From: an uncultured Methanobrevibacter sp.
GTDB lineage: Archaea; Methanobacteriota; Methanobacteria; Methanobacteriales; Methanobacteriaceae
NCBI GenBank assembly: GCA_902774685.1
Contig: CACYJH010000023.1
Coordinates: forward strand, 1 to 41,232
Length of the DNA: 41,232 nt
Reading direction: 5' to 3'
Made by a program: the position numbers and the translations under genes. The notes below the pieces were generated by a model, which saw nothing but the letters and a program-made list of their open reading frames with translations, had not been told where the DNA came from and did not search any database. Every line of letters begins with the position of its first letter. Position 1 is the first letter of the stretch. Below are positions 8,196-16,383 of the stretch, one piece after another.

Positions 8196-9326
8196 TTATT
8201 CAGAAATTAATTCTTCAAGAACTTTAATTTCCGCTTTTTTCCTGTCTATTTTTTCTTGATTGTCTTCGAATTCTAAATCAAGGTCACATTCTGGACATAA
8301 GAATTCAACAGTTGAAGCGTCTTCGAAGTCAAGACGGTAATGCCCATTTGGACATACGAAGAACATGTTGTTTTCTTCATATTCCAATTCAGAATTCAAT
8401 CTTTTAAGTTCAGAGCTTGCTAAATTAAATTCTAATTTTTTGTATTCCCCTTCATTGAATCTCCAATCGTAAGTGTACCATTGGGTTTCCTTATCCTTAT
8501 CTCTTTTATAGCTTGCTAAACGCATGTCATATAACTTATAAAGGATTTTCCTTACGATATTTAATTTGCAGCTGATTTTTTCAGAGATTTCTTCATCTGT
8601 TGTGTATCCATCTTTAAGACAAGCGATGATCTCATCAAATGTAAGATACCAGAATTTCATATTGACTGCTCTTTTCTTAGCGGTCTTCTCTTTTTTAGCT
8701 TTTGGCTTTTTGGCTTTTGCCTTTTTATCCTTCTCTTCATCAACTTCTTCTTTGATCACTGCATCATCAGATTCTTTAGCCAAATTAAGAACTTTCTTAT
8801 CGTCATCATCGGATTTGACTTCTTTAATCTCTTCAAGTTCCTTAGCGATTTTTTCTTGTTCTTCAGAAACAGCTGCATCTTCCTTGTCCTTATCCTCTTT
8901 ATCCTTTTTTTCTCCCTTAATCAAAGCGTTGAAATTATCATTTAATGCTTTTAAGGTTTGTTGAGAATAAGTCTTTTTGGTTTCCAATAAAAGAGATTCG
9001 TTTTCTTCAATAAATTGGTCTACAATTTCAACATCCAATTTAAGTTTTTTAGCAATCTCTTTATGGGAAAGTTTGCCTGATCTGAAATGTTTGATTAATT
9101 TAATGCAGACTTCATTGACTTTTAGATTATAAACAAAGTTGTTGGTTTCAAGCAATTTAAGAATGTTGGTAACTGTTTTAATATCAATTTTAGTTTTTCT
9201 AGCGATTGCCTTATCATCGCATAATCTACTCTTAGGCCATTCTTTAAGAACACTTATTACATCAATGGCTTCTTCGAATTCAAATATTTGCGGATATAAA
9301 TTTTGAATAATAGGATCTCTTAACAT
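8196..9326 (-). CDS. tfe: Transcription factor E (TFIIE-alpha homologue) with a long N-terminal/linker extension
   Basis: The last 150 residues are clear TFE: an extended winged helix (DEIIACLKDGYTTDEEISEKISCKLNIVRKILYKLYDMRLASYKRDKDKETQWYTYDW), a helical spacer (LKRLNSELEYEEN), then a zinc ribbon. TFE helps open promoter DNA with TBP, TFB and polymerase. The ribbon reads CPNGH...CPEC, so one of the four usual cysteines may be replaced by His. What is odd is the length, 376 residues against roughly 160-190 in most archaea. Residues 1-70 resemble the normal TFE N-terminus (MLRDPIIQNL... with a helix-turn-helix). A second helix-turn-helix follows, then about 100 charged residues with runs such as KKAKAKKPKAKKEK, before the TFE core. 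Confidence 0.82.
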   Translation of the reverse strand: MLRDPIIQNLYPQIFEFEEAIDVISVLKEWPKSRLCDDKAIARKTKIDIKTVTNILKLLETNNFVYNLKVNEVCIKLIKHFRSGKLSHKEIAKKLKLDVEIVDQFIEENESLLLETKKTYSQQTLKALNDNFNALIKGEKKDKEDKDKEDAAVSEEQEKIAKELEEIKEVKSDDDDKKVLNLAKESDDAVIKEEVDEEKDKKAKAKKPKAKKEKTAKKRAVNMKFWYLTFDEIIACLKDGYTTDEEISEKISCKLNIVRKILYKLYDMRLASYKRDKDKETQWYTYDWRFNEGEYKKLEFNLASSELKRLNSELEYEENNMFFVCPNGHYRLDFEDASTVEFLCPECDLDLEFEDNQEKIDRKKAEIKVLEELISE

Positions 9327-9577
9327 GATAATAGTCTTCCTTATATATTCCTTGTTGGTAATTATAGTTTAATTTAATAATGAAATTATTTATAAAGGTA
9401 AATAATTCATTAAATTACATTATATTAATATTTATTTACACCATATATTATAAATTTAATGTTTTTATAAAAACTATAAAAAACTTAAAAAATTTTTTAA
9501 TGAAAAAATAAAAATTTGAAGGATTTTTGAAAAAATTTAAACAAAATCAAAATTAATATAAAATGGATAAAAATAGA

Positions 9578-9657
9578 AAGAAAATAAGAATAAAAAGAAT
9601 AAAAAGAATAAAGAGAATAAAAAGAATAAAAAAATAAAAAAATAAAAAATAGTATTT
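9578..9657 (-). terminator. Repetitive T-rich terminator after the ACT-domain gene
   Basis: The plus strand holds repeated AAAAAGAAT units and A runs; read on the minus strand this is a chain of TTCTTTTTA units ending in TTTTTTT runs just after the stop of the ACT-domain gene. It fits an archaeal multi-T terminator. Apart from this tract and the tfe promoter region, 9327-9666 shows no gene. Confidence 0.5.
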
Positions 9658-9666
9658 TAACCGTTT

Positions 9667-10170
9667 TTATAAAATGGAAACTTTTAAAACACCATCAACT
9701 TGAATGAATTCATTTAAGAGTTCCCCTGGGATGGAATCCTCTGTAATGATTGTCAAAACAGGATTTGTATTCAATTGAGTATCTCCTGCATAAGCTTGAC
9801 GAATATTTATGTTATGTTTGCTCATTATCCAAGCCACTTTAGCTAAAATACCTTCGCTTCTTTCGCCAGCTTCTATTTCTATAACACCTAAATTCAAGTT
9901 TTTGGCAATGTTCTTCAATAAGGTTCCTGCTGGAAGGATATTTGAAAATATATCATACAATTCCTTATCAGCAATAATTACATCCACGGTGGATTTAATT
10001 ACCCTACGATCAACATTTGCAGCAACTGCCAATGCTGAATCACTTATCTTTAAATCACCACAATATATCTTACCATCATCACTTATTCTTAAGCCAAGCT
10101 CAAACATCTTTGAAGCTACAGCCATTCTTGCAGGATATTTACTAAATTTCAAATTTAAACTTTCCCACAT
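9667..10170 (-). CDS. ACT-domain regulatory protein (COG2061-like)
   Basis: The 167-residue protein has an N-terminal helical part with a helix-turn-helix look (SDSALAVAANVDRRVIKSTVDVI). Its C-terminal ACT domain (about residues 88-167) contains LGVIEIEAGERSEGILAKVAWIMSKHNINIRQAYAGDTQ and a closing VDGVLKVSIL. ACT domains bind amino acids to control enzymes. This archaeal family has been proposed as an allosteric regulator of homoserine dehydrogenase because of its gene neighbourhoods. Here no amino-acid gene is adjacent, so the ligand cannot be inferred. It has its own T-rich terminator downstream. Confidence 0.75.
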   Translation of the reverse strand: MWESLNLKFSKYPARMAVASKMFELGLRISDDGKIYCGDLKISDSALAVAANVDRRVIKSTVDVIIADKELYDIFSNILPAGTLLKNIAKNLNLGVIEIEAGERSEGILAKVAWIMSKHNINIRQAYAGDTQLNTNPVLTIITEDSIPGELLNEFIQVDGVLKVSIL

Positions 10171-10287
10171 ATTAACACCACAATATTAATATTCTCTAAA
10201 AATATATTGTACTTTTAAGTATATAAATGTATACCAATACATAAAAATGTACATTATAGTTTTATAAATTTCACATATAATTAACTA

Positions 10288-10362
10288 AAGAATGTAAAAA
10301 TTAAAAAAAATAGCAAAAATCATCCATAGAACTAACTAAGAATGTAAAAATTAAAAAAAATA
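10288..10362. repeat. 25-base direct repeat, 50-base spacing
   Basis: An identical 25-base AT-rich unit (AAGAATG followed by A/T sequence) occurs at 10288-10312 and 10338-10362, just after the 3' end of tRNA-Ile. On the minus strand the A runs become T tracts, so the duplication doubles the tRNA terminator. Confidence 0.6.
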
Positions 10363-10376
10363 CAAAATTAGAAAAG

Positions 10377-10451
<75 letters not shown>

Positions 10452-10489
10452 ATAACAAATACAAGTATTATTAACTATATGTTAACTAA

Positions 10490-10503
10490 TATATAAACCT
10501 TTT
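10490..10503 (-). promoter_or_regulatory. TATA box of the tRNA-Ile gene
   Basis: On the minus strand AAAAGG-TTTATATA is a textbook archaeal BRE plus TATA box. It lies about 40 bases before the mature tRNA 5' end, which would give a leader of about 15 bases. Confidence 0.7.
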
Positions 10504-10609
10504 GATGAAAAATATCCCAAAATAAAAAGAATTAAAATTAAGATATCTGTTTTTAAATTTGAAAAATAAACTAAAAGTTTAAAAAATAGAGTAATTAAGT
10601 TTAAAAAAC

Positions 10610-10900
10610 TTAATTTTCTCTGTTAAGCATTTCATTAAGAGAGTCAGCCATTACGTGACCTTCAATAATGATCTTAACTTTGTCGATTCCTTCTACTTTT
10701 AAAGCTTCAGCTTTAGCTTGTGCAGCAATACGGGTTACACTCATACAACCAGGGTTAGTAGGTTTAATTACTAATTCAGCAGTTGATCCTTCAATTGCAA
10801 TAGATTGAACGATACCCATATCTACAATACTTACGCCCATGTGAGGGTCGTTTACAACAGAAACTGCATCTTTAACAGCAAGTGCTAATTCTTCAGACAT
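10610..10900 (-). CDS. MIP18/DUF59 family iron-sulfur cluster assembly protein
   Basis: The 96-residue protein has the DUF59 fold: DPHMGVSIVDMGIV near residues 18-31 (the family DPE-x-G-x-SIVDLGLV motif) and the reactive Cys motif NPGCMS around residue 51. Archaeal and bacterial members (SufT, PaaD-like) help insert Fe-S clusters. Here it is a single gene with a GAGATAAT ribosome binding site. No other Fe-S assembly gene is next to it, so its exact client is unknown. Confidence 0.85.
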   Translation of the reverse strand: MSEELALAVKDAVSVVNDPHMGVSIVDMGIVQSIAIEGSTAELVIKPTNPGCMSVTRIAAQAKAEALKVEGIDKVKIIIEGHVMADSLNEMLNREN

Positions 10901-11082
10901 ATTATCTCCTCATATATTTTTTTTAATAAATCTTTAATTAAATTAGTGATAAGAATAAAATTTAAAAATTTTATTTCCTAACAAAAAGTTAATAATATAA
11001 CTATTGTTTTAATTATATTTATACTTATACTTAAATAATAAAGATATGAAATAAATAAAAATTAAAAAAATAAAAAAATTAA

Positions 11083-11994
11083 CTAATTTTTCTTTCTGTG
11101 TCTAATTTTTACTCCAATTCCATTTCTGGATTCAACCATTTCCTTACCTGTCAAGACAGCCTTTCCAACTGCCACAACTTCATCATTTCTTACAACGACA
11201 ACTTCATCTTTAGGAAGAATGCTTGAATCTGCATTTACGATTCCTGGAGCAAACAATGAGTTGGTCTTTAAGTCAAAATCGATTTCAACCACATGTATGC
11301 CAAGTTCAGCAAGCCTTCTACCACCTTCAAGGTTAAGGGTGTAAAGGCCAACATCCCTATTGAGAAGAGCCACTGTTTTTCCATTGGAATAGAGAGTTCT
11401 ATGATATCTTCCTTTTGCTACAACGTCATCTGTAATCATTGCTTCAGCTTCTGCTCCAAACTGGTATTTGGCAACAGATCTGAGTTCATTTAAAACTCTG
11501 TCCCTATGTCTGGTCTTAGGATATTTCCTAAGCTCTTCCCTTAAGTTGTAAATGGATTGTGGAGAGGTAGGCCTTCCGCTGTCACATACATATGTACAGT
11601 TATCCAAATACTCACGACAAACCTCTTCATAGCCTCCTTCAACATTTGCTATTACCGGTTTGTCTCCAACATAATTCTTGAGAAGCTCTCCAGCTAACCT
11701 TATCTCATCATCATTCCAATCACCGGAAACCGCTACATCATAGGATTGGATCGGGAAAGTGTTTTCCAATTCCCTTGGACAGATTCCAAATGGAGAAGTT
11801 ACGATCACTTCCTGATAACCTTTGGTAGCCCTTCTGAACTTTTGGTGAGACTGAGAATTGGAGTATGGCTTTTTCATACTGCATGGAAGTGCAACGACAA
11901 CATCCCCTAAAGGTTCCATCATTGCCATCCTCTGCCTCCATCTGACTACTTCAGGTCTGTATAATGACTCATCACTTGAACAAATAACTTTCAT
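11083..11994 (-). CDS. Compact archaeosine synthase (ArcS)-like protein: DUF5591 plus PUA domain
   Basis: Residues 36-50 carry PCSMKKPYSNSQSHQ, which fits the PC-x3-KPY-x2-S-x2-H signature of archaeosine synthase; that enzyme converts preQ0 at tRNA position 15 to archaeosine. A PUA RNA-binding domain closes the protein (APGIVNADSSILPKDEVVVVRNDEVVAVGKAVLTGKEMVESRNGIGVKIRHRKKN). At 303 residues it lacks the large TGT-like N-terminal domain of full-length ArcS (over 500 residues), so it is a minimal form or one half of a split enzyme. The start MKVICSSDESLYRPEV looks natural rather than truncated. The partner TGT is not in the window. Confidence 0.72.
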   Translation of the reverse strand: MKVICSSDESLYRPEVVRWRQRMAMMEPLGDVVVALPCSMKKPYSNSQSHQKFRRATKGYQEVIVTSPFGICPRELENTFPIQSYDVAVSGDWNDDEIRLAGELLKNYVGDKPVIANVEGGYEEVCREYLDNCTYVCDSGRPTSPQSIYNLREELRKYPKTRHRDRVLNELRSVAKYQFGAEAEAMITDDVVAKGRYHRTLYSNGKTVALLNRDVGLYTLNLEGGRRLAELGIHVVEIDFDLKTNSLFAPGIVNADSSILPKDEVVVVRNDEVVAVGKAVLTGKEMVESRNGIGVKIRHRKKN

Positions 11995-12113
11995 TCTTTG
12001 CCTCGTATAAAATTATAAAATTAAAAATAAGATAAAAATCGACATTCCAATATTAATATCAATTTAATATATAAACTTCATTAATAAAATAGTTTTTTTA
12101 AGAAATTAATAAA

Positions 12114-12608
12114 TTACTCAAATCTTAAAACAAGCTCTTCATGAATTTTCTTGATCTTTTCAATGGAAGGGTGATTTTCACCTAATTTCCTTTTCCATTT
12201 TTCAATAGTGAACTCAACATCCACTTCATCAGCACCATTGAATAGATTGTCTGCATGGGAAACTATCTTTTCCTCCAATGTTTGAGGAGTGTAATCCTTA
12301 ATAGGCAATCCTAACTCCCTTGCATCATCTTCGCTGAGGCCAGTTCCTATATGCCTTTCAACGATATTGATTATCTCTTGGGAGTATCCTCTTTCCTTAA
12401 GTATTTGGGCACCAATCACAGCATGTTCAATTGAATTGGTCTTGGATCTTCCTATATCATGCAAAAGTCCACCAACCATTACAAGTTCCATATCCACATC
12501 ATCAAAATTGGATGCAATTTCACATGCCTTTCTTGAAACCCCTTTGGAATGCTCAATTACCCATTGCGGACAATTAAGTTCCTTCAACAATTTTATTTCC
12601 TCATCCAT
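12114..12608 (-). CDS. HD-domain phosphohydrolase (HDIG, TIGR00295-like)
   Basis: This small HD-superfamily metal-dependent phosphohydrolase has the ligands in order: His in EHSKGVS, the HD pair in [11 protein letters not shown], His in [11 protein letters not shown], His in IVERHIGTG, and the HAD of [15 protein letters not shown]. The substrate is not known for this archaeal family; nucleotide or cyclic-nucleotide hydrolysis is usual for HD proteins. I prefer the ATG at 12608 ([20 protein letters not shown]), which has a GTGAT site and the family-like N-terminus; an upstream ATG at 12635 would add MDFYLNRDC without any ribosome binding site. Confidence 0.82.
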   Translation of the reverse strand: MDEEIKLLKELNCPQWVIEHSKGVSRKACEIASNFDDVDMELVMVGGLLHDIGRSKTNSIEHAVIGAQILKERGYSQEIINIVERHIGTGLSEDDARELGLPIKDYTPQTLEEKIVSHADNLFNGADEVDVEFTIEKWKRKLGENHPSIEKIKKIHEELVLRFE

Positions 12609-12775
12609 ACAATCACGATTTAAATAAAAATCCATTAAAAGTCAAATAAATTAAATCAAATTTAATTAAAAAAATAGTAAAAATTGTTTAAATAATTTAA
12701 ACAGTTCATGTTCAATTAGAAAATTCCAATTTTCAAATAGAAATTAAAAAAATAGAAAGAAAATGAAAAAGACGT

Positions 12776-13042
12776 TTACATGTCATTCATCATTTTTTCA
12801 CGTTCTTTGTCTTCTTCCTCTAACATTTCCAATAATTCATCCCAGGACTCTAAAGATTCTTTAGCAGCCTGTTCGGATAATTTTTCAATGGCATATCCTG
12901 CATGAATCAATACATAATCACCAATTTCTGCTTCTGGAAGAAGATCCAATTTTGCATTTTGCCTTACTCCTCCAAAGTCTGCAGCACAAATATTGGATTC
13001 TCTATCAATCTCTACGATTTTAGCTGGTGCAGCAATACACAT
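12776..13042 (-). CDS. hypC: Hydrogenase maturation chaperone HypC
   Basis: HypC works with HypD to assemble and deliver the Fe(CN)2CO unit to NiFe hydrogenases, needed for F420-reducing, MvhADG and Eha/Ehb hydrogenases in methanogens. The mature protein must start MC because Cys2 is the ligand; this fixes the start at 13042 (MCIAAPAKIVEI). The ATG nine bases upstream overlaps the GGAG ribosome binding site and cannot be the start. Core motif GDYVLIHAGYAIEKLSEQAAKESLE is typical. The 88-residue length is usual, with a charged tail. No other hyp gene is adjacent. Confidence 0.95.
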   Translation of the reverse strand: MCIAAPAKIVEIDRESNICAADFGGVRQNAKLDLLPEAEIGDYVLIHAGYAIEKLSEQAAKESLESWDELLEMLEEEDKEREKMMNDM

Positions 13043-13524
13043 TAGCAACATCTCCTTTTAATTTTATTTAATGAATAATCAGTTTAATGAATTAAATCAA
13101 TTTTTATAAATGAAATCCCTTATTTAAAAAAATTTATTTAAATCAAAATCACTTTCTTTAATATTTGTATTATAGTTTTAACATTATATAAATATTTTTA
13201 TTTTATCAAACTAATTCTCAAAAATGACAAAAAGTATTAAAAAATCAGGGAAAAATAAGTAAAGAAAATAAATTACAATTCAATCCAATTAGTGGAAAAA
13301 TGACGAAAAATCAAGAAGAACTAAATTGGACTGCAATCATTTTATTTTATTGGAAATTTTTAGTTTTAACTAAAATTGTTTGAAGTATTACTAAAAGATT
13401 TATATATAATAAATAACAAAAATTATCTTATCAATATAACTTTAATATAATTAAAATAAAATTAAATAAATTTTGATTATTAAGTTTATCAATTATATTG
13501 ATATTAATTTGGAGGAAATTATTT
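13043..13524. other. 482-base intergenic region between divergent hypC and cbiM
   Basis: No gene is visible. On the minus strand, CATTTATAAAAA at 13101-13112 is a good hypC TATA box. The middle contains a long imperfect stem (TCCAATTAG near 13285 with CTAAATTGGA near 13325). TTTTAGTT/AACTAAAA lies at 13358-13375. The cbiM promoter and its inverted repeat are given separately. Confidence 0.55.
13385..13412 (+). promoter_or_regulatory. cbiM promoter with an overlapping inverted repeat (metal-repressor-like)
   Basis: The TATA box TTTATATATAA lies at 13399-13409. It is covered by an imperfect inverted repeat, GTATTA-N16-TAATAA (13385-13412). NikR-type nickel repressors bind spaced inverted repeats of this general kind, and a repressor here would block TBP binding. 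Regulator identity is inference; the repeat and TATA overlap are visible. Confidence 0.45.
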
Positions 13525-14190
13525 ATGCATATTATGGAAGGATATTTACCATTAACATGGTGTATTGTATGGTTCATCATATCATTCATCATCGTTGCAT
13601 ATGGTATTTATCAAATCAAAAAAATCGTAGATGAAACCCCTGAATCCAAAGCTTTACTCGCTGTAAGTGGAGCATTCATGTTCATCTTATCATCTTTAAA
13701 ATTACCTTCTGTTACTGGAAGTTGTTCTCACCCTTGTGGTAACGGATTAGGTGCAGCATTATTCGGCCCTGCTGTAACTGCTGTACTCGCAACTATCGTA
13801 CTTATTTTCCAAGCTTTATTACTCGCACACGGTGGATTAACCACTTTAGGTGCAAACATTTTCTCAATGGGTATTGTAGGCCCATTCATCGCTTGGTTAG
13901 TATACAAAGGATGTCTTAAAGCTAATATTTCATCAACCATTGCAATCTTCTTTGCAGCATTCTTAGGTGACTTATTAACTTACGTAGCTACTTCATTCCA
14001 ATTAGCTTTCGCATTCCCTGCTCCTACTTTCGGCGCAGCATTAACTGCTTTCTTAACTATCTTTGCAGTTACCCAAGTACCATTAGCTATTGGTGAAGGT
14101 ATCTTAACCGTAATTATATGGGACAGATTAAAAGCTTACAAACCAAAATTATTAGATAAATTAGGCGCATTAGCACCTAATGAAGCATAA
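13525..14190 (+). CDS. cbiM: Cobalt ECF transporter membrane/substrate protein CbiM
   Basis: CbiM is the substrate-specific S component of the group I ECF cobalt importer. The start at 13525 follows GGAGGA and gives [12 protein letters not shown]. Met1-His2 take part in the metal site of this family, so this start matters; a longer in-frame start at 13498 would destroy it. The second metal-binding part, [25 protein letters not shown], is present. Six or so hydrophobic helices follow. The product is 221 residues, a normal length. It heads an operon with cbiN, cbiQ and cbiO and supplies cobalt for corrinoid enzymes such as Mtr. NikM-type nickel specificity cannot be fully excluded, but a separate CbiN points to cobalt. 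Confidence 0.94.
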   Translation: MHIMEGYLPLTWCIVWFIISFIIVAYGIYQIKKIVDETPESKALLAVSGAFMFILSSLKLPSVTGSCSHPCGNGLGAALFGPAVTAVLATIVLIFQALLLAHGGLTTLGANIFSMGIVGPFIAWLVYKGCLKANISSTIAIFFAAFLGDLLTYVATSFQLAFAFPAPTFGAALTAFLTIFAVTQVPLAIGEGILTVIIWDRLKAYKPKLLDKLGALAPNEA

Positions 14191-14201
14191 GGTGATTAAA
14201 C

Positions 14202-14489
14202 ATGAAAACTTCAACATTAATTATTTTAGCAGTAATCTGTGCAATTATTTTCATTGCACCATTAGCAATGTATAATGGTCATGGAGAAGATGATGGATAC
14301 TTTGGTGGATCTGACGATGCAGCAAGTGAACAAATTGAAGCTACAAACTTTGAACCATGGTTTTCATCAATTTGGGAACCACCTAGTGGTGAAATAGAAA
14401 GTTTATTATTCGCTCTTCAAGCAGCTATAGGAGCAATCATTATTGGTTACTTCTTCGGTTATTGGAGAGGACAAGGTAAAGAAGAATAA
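14202..14489 (+). CDS. cbiN: Cobalt ECF transporter accessory protein CbiN
   Basis: This small protein has two transmembrane helices: TLIILAVICAIIFIAPLAMY at the N-terminus and LLFALQAAIGAIIIGYFFGYW at the C-terminus. Between them lies an extracytoplasmic acidic loop (HGEDDGYFGGSDDAASEQIEA) and the family stretch FEPWFSSIWEPPSGEIESLLF. CbiN is needed with CbiM for metal loading. It starts 11 bases after cbiM with a GGTGAT site. The 95-residue length is normal. Confidence 0.94.
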   Translation: MKTSTLIILAVICAIIFIAPLAMYNGHGEDDGYFGGSDDAASEQIEATNFEPWFSSIWEPPSGEIESLLFALQAAIGAIIIGYFFGYWRGQGKEE

Positions 14490-14535
14490 TCTTCTTTATC
14501 CATTTTTCTTTTTTTTTAAAGATTTTTTAAAAGAT
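14490..14535 (+). terminator. T-rich tract between cbiN and cbiQ
   Basis: Directly after the cbiN stop come TTTTTCTTTTTTTTTAAAG runs. In archaea this could cause partial termination and make cbiMN more abundant than cbiQO. The effect is inference. Confidence 0.3.
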
Positions 14536-14581
14536 AAAAATTTTAAAAATTTTAAAGATTAAACGAATTTTTAGTGATTTT

Positions 14582-15274
14582 ATGAAATTTGATATGGATT
14601 ATATTGCTCACAATAACGAATTAACAGAAACAAACCCATATTTTAAGTTGTTTTTAACAATAATCTTATTGATAGTTACTTTAGCATTGGATAATCTATA
14701 TTTTGATGTCTTTATTTTCATTTTATTCTCCATAATAATATTAGGAGTAGCAAAAATCAGTCTAAGGTCTTATTTGAAATTCTTAACAATACCTATGGCA
14801 TTTCTTGTAATAACATGTTTATTCTTAATATTCTTCTTTGGAAATGGAGAAGTAATTTATGAAACAGGAATTTTCGGCATTGTAGTAACTGATGACTCAT
14901 GGCATTATGGGTTATACACATTCTTTAGAGTTTTAGGATGTTTCCCATTATTAGGTTTCCTTGCATTGACAACACCAATTGCAAAGATCTTCCATTGTTT
15001 GGATACCTTGAAAGTCCCAAAGATTCTTACTGAAATCGGCCTTTTAATGTACAATACAATATTCATATTCCTAAACGAAATCGATACAATGCAGAAAGCA
15101 CAGAAAACAAGAATGGGATATCATTCATATATGAATTCAATGAGATGCTTAGCGGATCTCATAAGCAACATATTTTTAAGATCATTAGATAAAAGTGAAA
15201 CATTGCAACATAGTTTAGATGCAAGAGGTTATAACGGAGAACTTCCGGTTTATGTACCGCCAAAGGAGGAATAA
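14582..15274 (+). CDS. cbiQ: Cobalt ECF transporter transmembrane coupling protein CbiQ
   Basis: CbiQ is the T component that couples the ATPase to CbiM. The N-terminus MKFDMDYIAHNNELTETNPYFKLFLTIILL and several membrane helices match the family. The two conserved coupling motifs (A-R-G type) are visible in the C-terminal half as KTRMGYHSYM and DARGYNG, the short-sidechain Ala-Arg-Gly of the second being canonical. The product is 230 residues. An AGTGAT ribosome binding site precedes the start, and its stop codon TAA is one base before the cbiO ATG. Confidence 0.92.
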   Translation: MKFDMDYIAHNNELTETNPYFKLFLTIILLIVTLALDNLYFDVFIFILFSIIILGVAKISLRSYLKFLTIPMAFLVITCLFLIFFFGNGEVIYETGIFGIVVTDDSWHYGLYTFFRVLGCFPLLGFLALTTPIAKIFHCLDTLKVPKILTEIGLLMYNTIFIFLNEIDTMQKAQKTRMGYHSYMNSMRCLADLISNIFLRSLDKSETLQHSLDARGYNGELPVYVPPKEE

Positions 15275-15275
15275 A

Positions 15276-16109
15276 ATGTTAGAAGTGAAAAATATCAAAT
15301 ATTCTTATAATAAGGATTATCAAGCACTTAAAGGAGTTAGCTTAAAAGTTGAAAAAGGAGAAATGGTTGCTCTTTTAGGTAAAAACGGTGCTGGAAAATC
15401 TACTTTGTTTCTTCATTTGAACGGCATATATGAACCTGATGAAGGCCAAGTGTTCATTGATGGCGAAGAATTGAAGTATGATAAAAAGTCTTTGCTTAAA
15501 TTTAGACAAAAAGTTGGAATCGTATTCCAAAACCCAGATGACCAAATATTTGCACCTACTGTAGAAGAGGACGTAGCATTCGGACCTTTAAACTTAAAGT
15601 TACCTATGGAAGAGGTTCAAAAAAGGGTTAAAGAAAGTTTAGCTCGTGTAGGGATGAGCGGTTTTGAGAAAAAGGCACCTCACCATTTAAGTGGAGGTCA
15701 AAAGAAAAGGGTGGCTATTGCAGGAATCCTTGCAATGAAACCGGAAATCATGGTTTTAGATGAACCTACCGCAGGATTAGACCCTCAAGGTGTAAGAGGT
15801 TTAAGCAAATTATTAAAGGAACTTAATGAAGAAGGAATTACAATCATAATTTCAACACACGAAGTTGACTTGGTTCCAAATTATGCAAAAAGAGTTTTCG
15901 TTTTGGTTGACGGTTTATTGATTGCTGAAGGAACTCCTAAAGAGATTTTTGCACAACCTGAAATTCTTGATAAGGCAAACTTAGAAGTACCTATCGTTAC
16001 AGAGCTTTTCCAAGATCTTGAAAAAGAAGGATTTGACATGAACAACGATTATCCTTTAACAATTGATGAGGCTAAAGAGAAGTTCTTAGAATTATTGAAT
16101 AAAAACTAA
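15276..16109 (+). CDS. cbiO: Cobalt ECF transporter ATP-binding protein CbiO
   Basis: This is the ABC ATPase of the cobalt importer. All motifs are present: Walker A GKNGAGKST (about residue 36), the Q-loop GIVFQNPDDQIFAPT typical of CbiO, the signature LSGGQKKRVAIAG, Walker B IMVLDEPTAGLDPQG, and the switch His in IISTHEVDL. The start at 15276 follows a strong AAAGGAGGA site and gives MLEVKNIKYSYNKDY; the frame extends further upstream inside cbiQ but without a start signal. The product is 277 residues and probably works as a homodimer. It ends the operon; an inverted repeat with a T run follows. Confidence 0.96.
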   Translation: MLEVKNIKYSYNKDYQALKGVSLKVEKGEMVALLGKNGAGKSTLFLHLNGIYEPDEGQVFIDGEELKYDKKSLLKFRQKVGIVFQNPDDQIFAPTVEEDVAFGPLNLKLPMEEVQKRVKESLARVGMSGFEKKAPHHLSGGQKKRVAIAGILAMKPEIMVLDEPTAGLDPQGVRGLSKLLKELNEEGITIIISTHEVDLVPNYAKRVFVLVDGLLIAEGTPKEIFAQPEILDKANLEVPIVTELFQDLEKEGFDMNNDYPLTIDEAKEKFLELLNKN

Positions 16110-16161
16110 TTCTTTAAACTAATTTTTTTTAAATCATAAAATTTATCATAACTTAATACCT

Positions 16162-16204
16162 AAAAGTATTACTCGCAGACAAAATTAATAATACTTTTTT
16201 ACTA
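16162..16204 (+). terminator. 10-bp perfect inverted repeat with T run after cbiO
   Basis: AAAAGTATTA (16162-16171) and TAATACTTTT (16189-16198) are perfect complements with a 17-base loop, and further Ts follow, so this can act as the cbiO terminator. The half-site GTATTA...TAATAC also resembles the repeat over the cbiM TATA box, so an operator for the same regulator is an alternative reading. Confidence 0.5.
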
Positions 16205-16383
16205 CTTTTAAAAAAACTATTTTTCATAGATTAATTTTTACTTATTTGAGTCACTATTTTAAAATTATATTAATAAATTTTTATAATAAAATAAACATAC
16301 TAAAATTAATTAGTTAATCAATCAATTAATAATTAATGCTAACTTAATAAAGCCAACTATAATAAAAATATTCAAGTGATAAT

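Noticed and set aside
9578..9657. Short A-rich tandem units considered as a CRISPR or satellite array
   Set aside because: Units are only about 9 bases and lack spacers; read on the minus strand they act as T tracts after a gene. No CRISPR array or cas gene is present anywhere in the window.
13043..13524. Cobalamin riboswitch before cbiM
   Set aside because: No B12-box-like conserved sequence or multi-stem layout is visible; the region is almost pure AT with only short inverted repeats.
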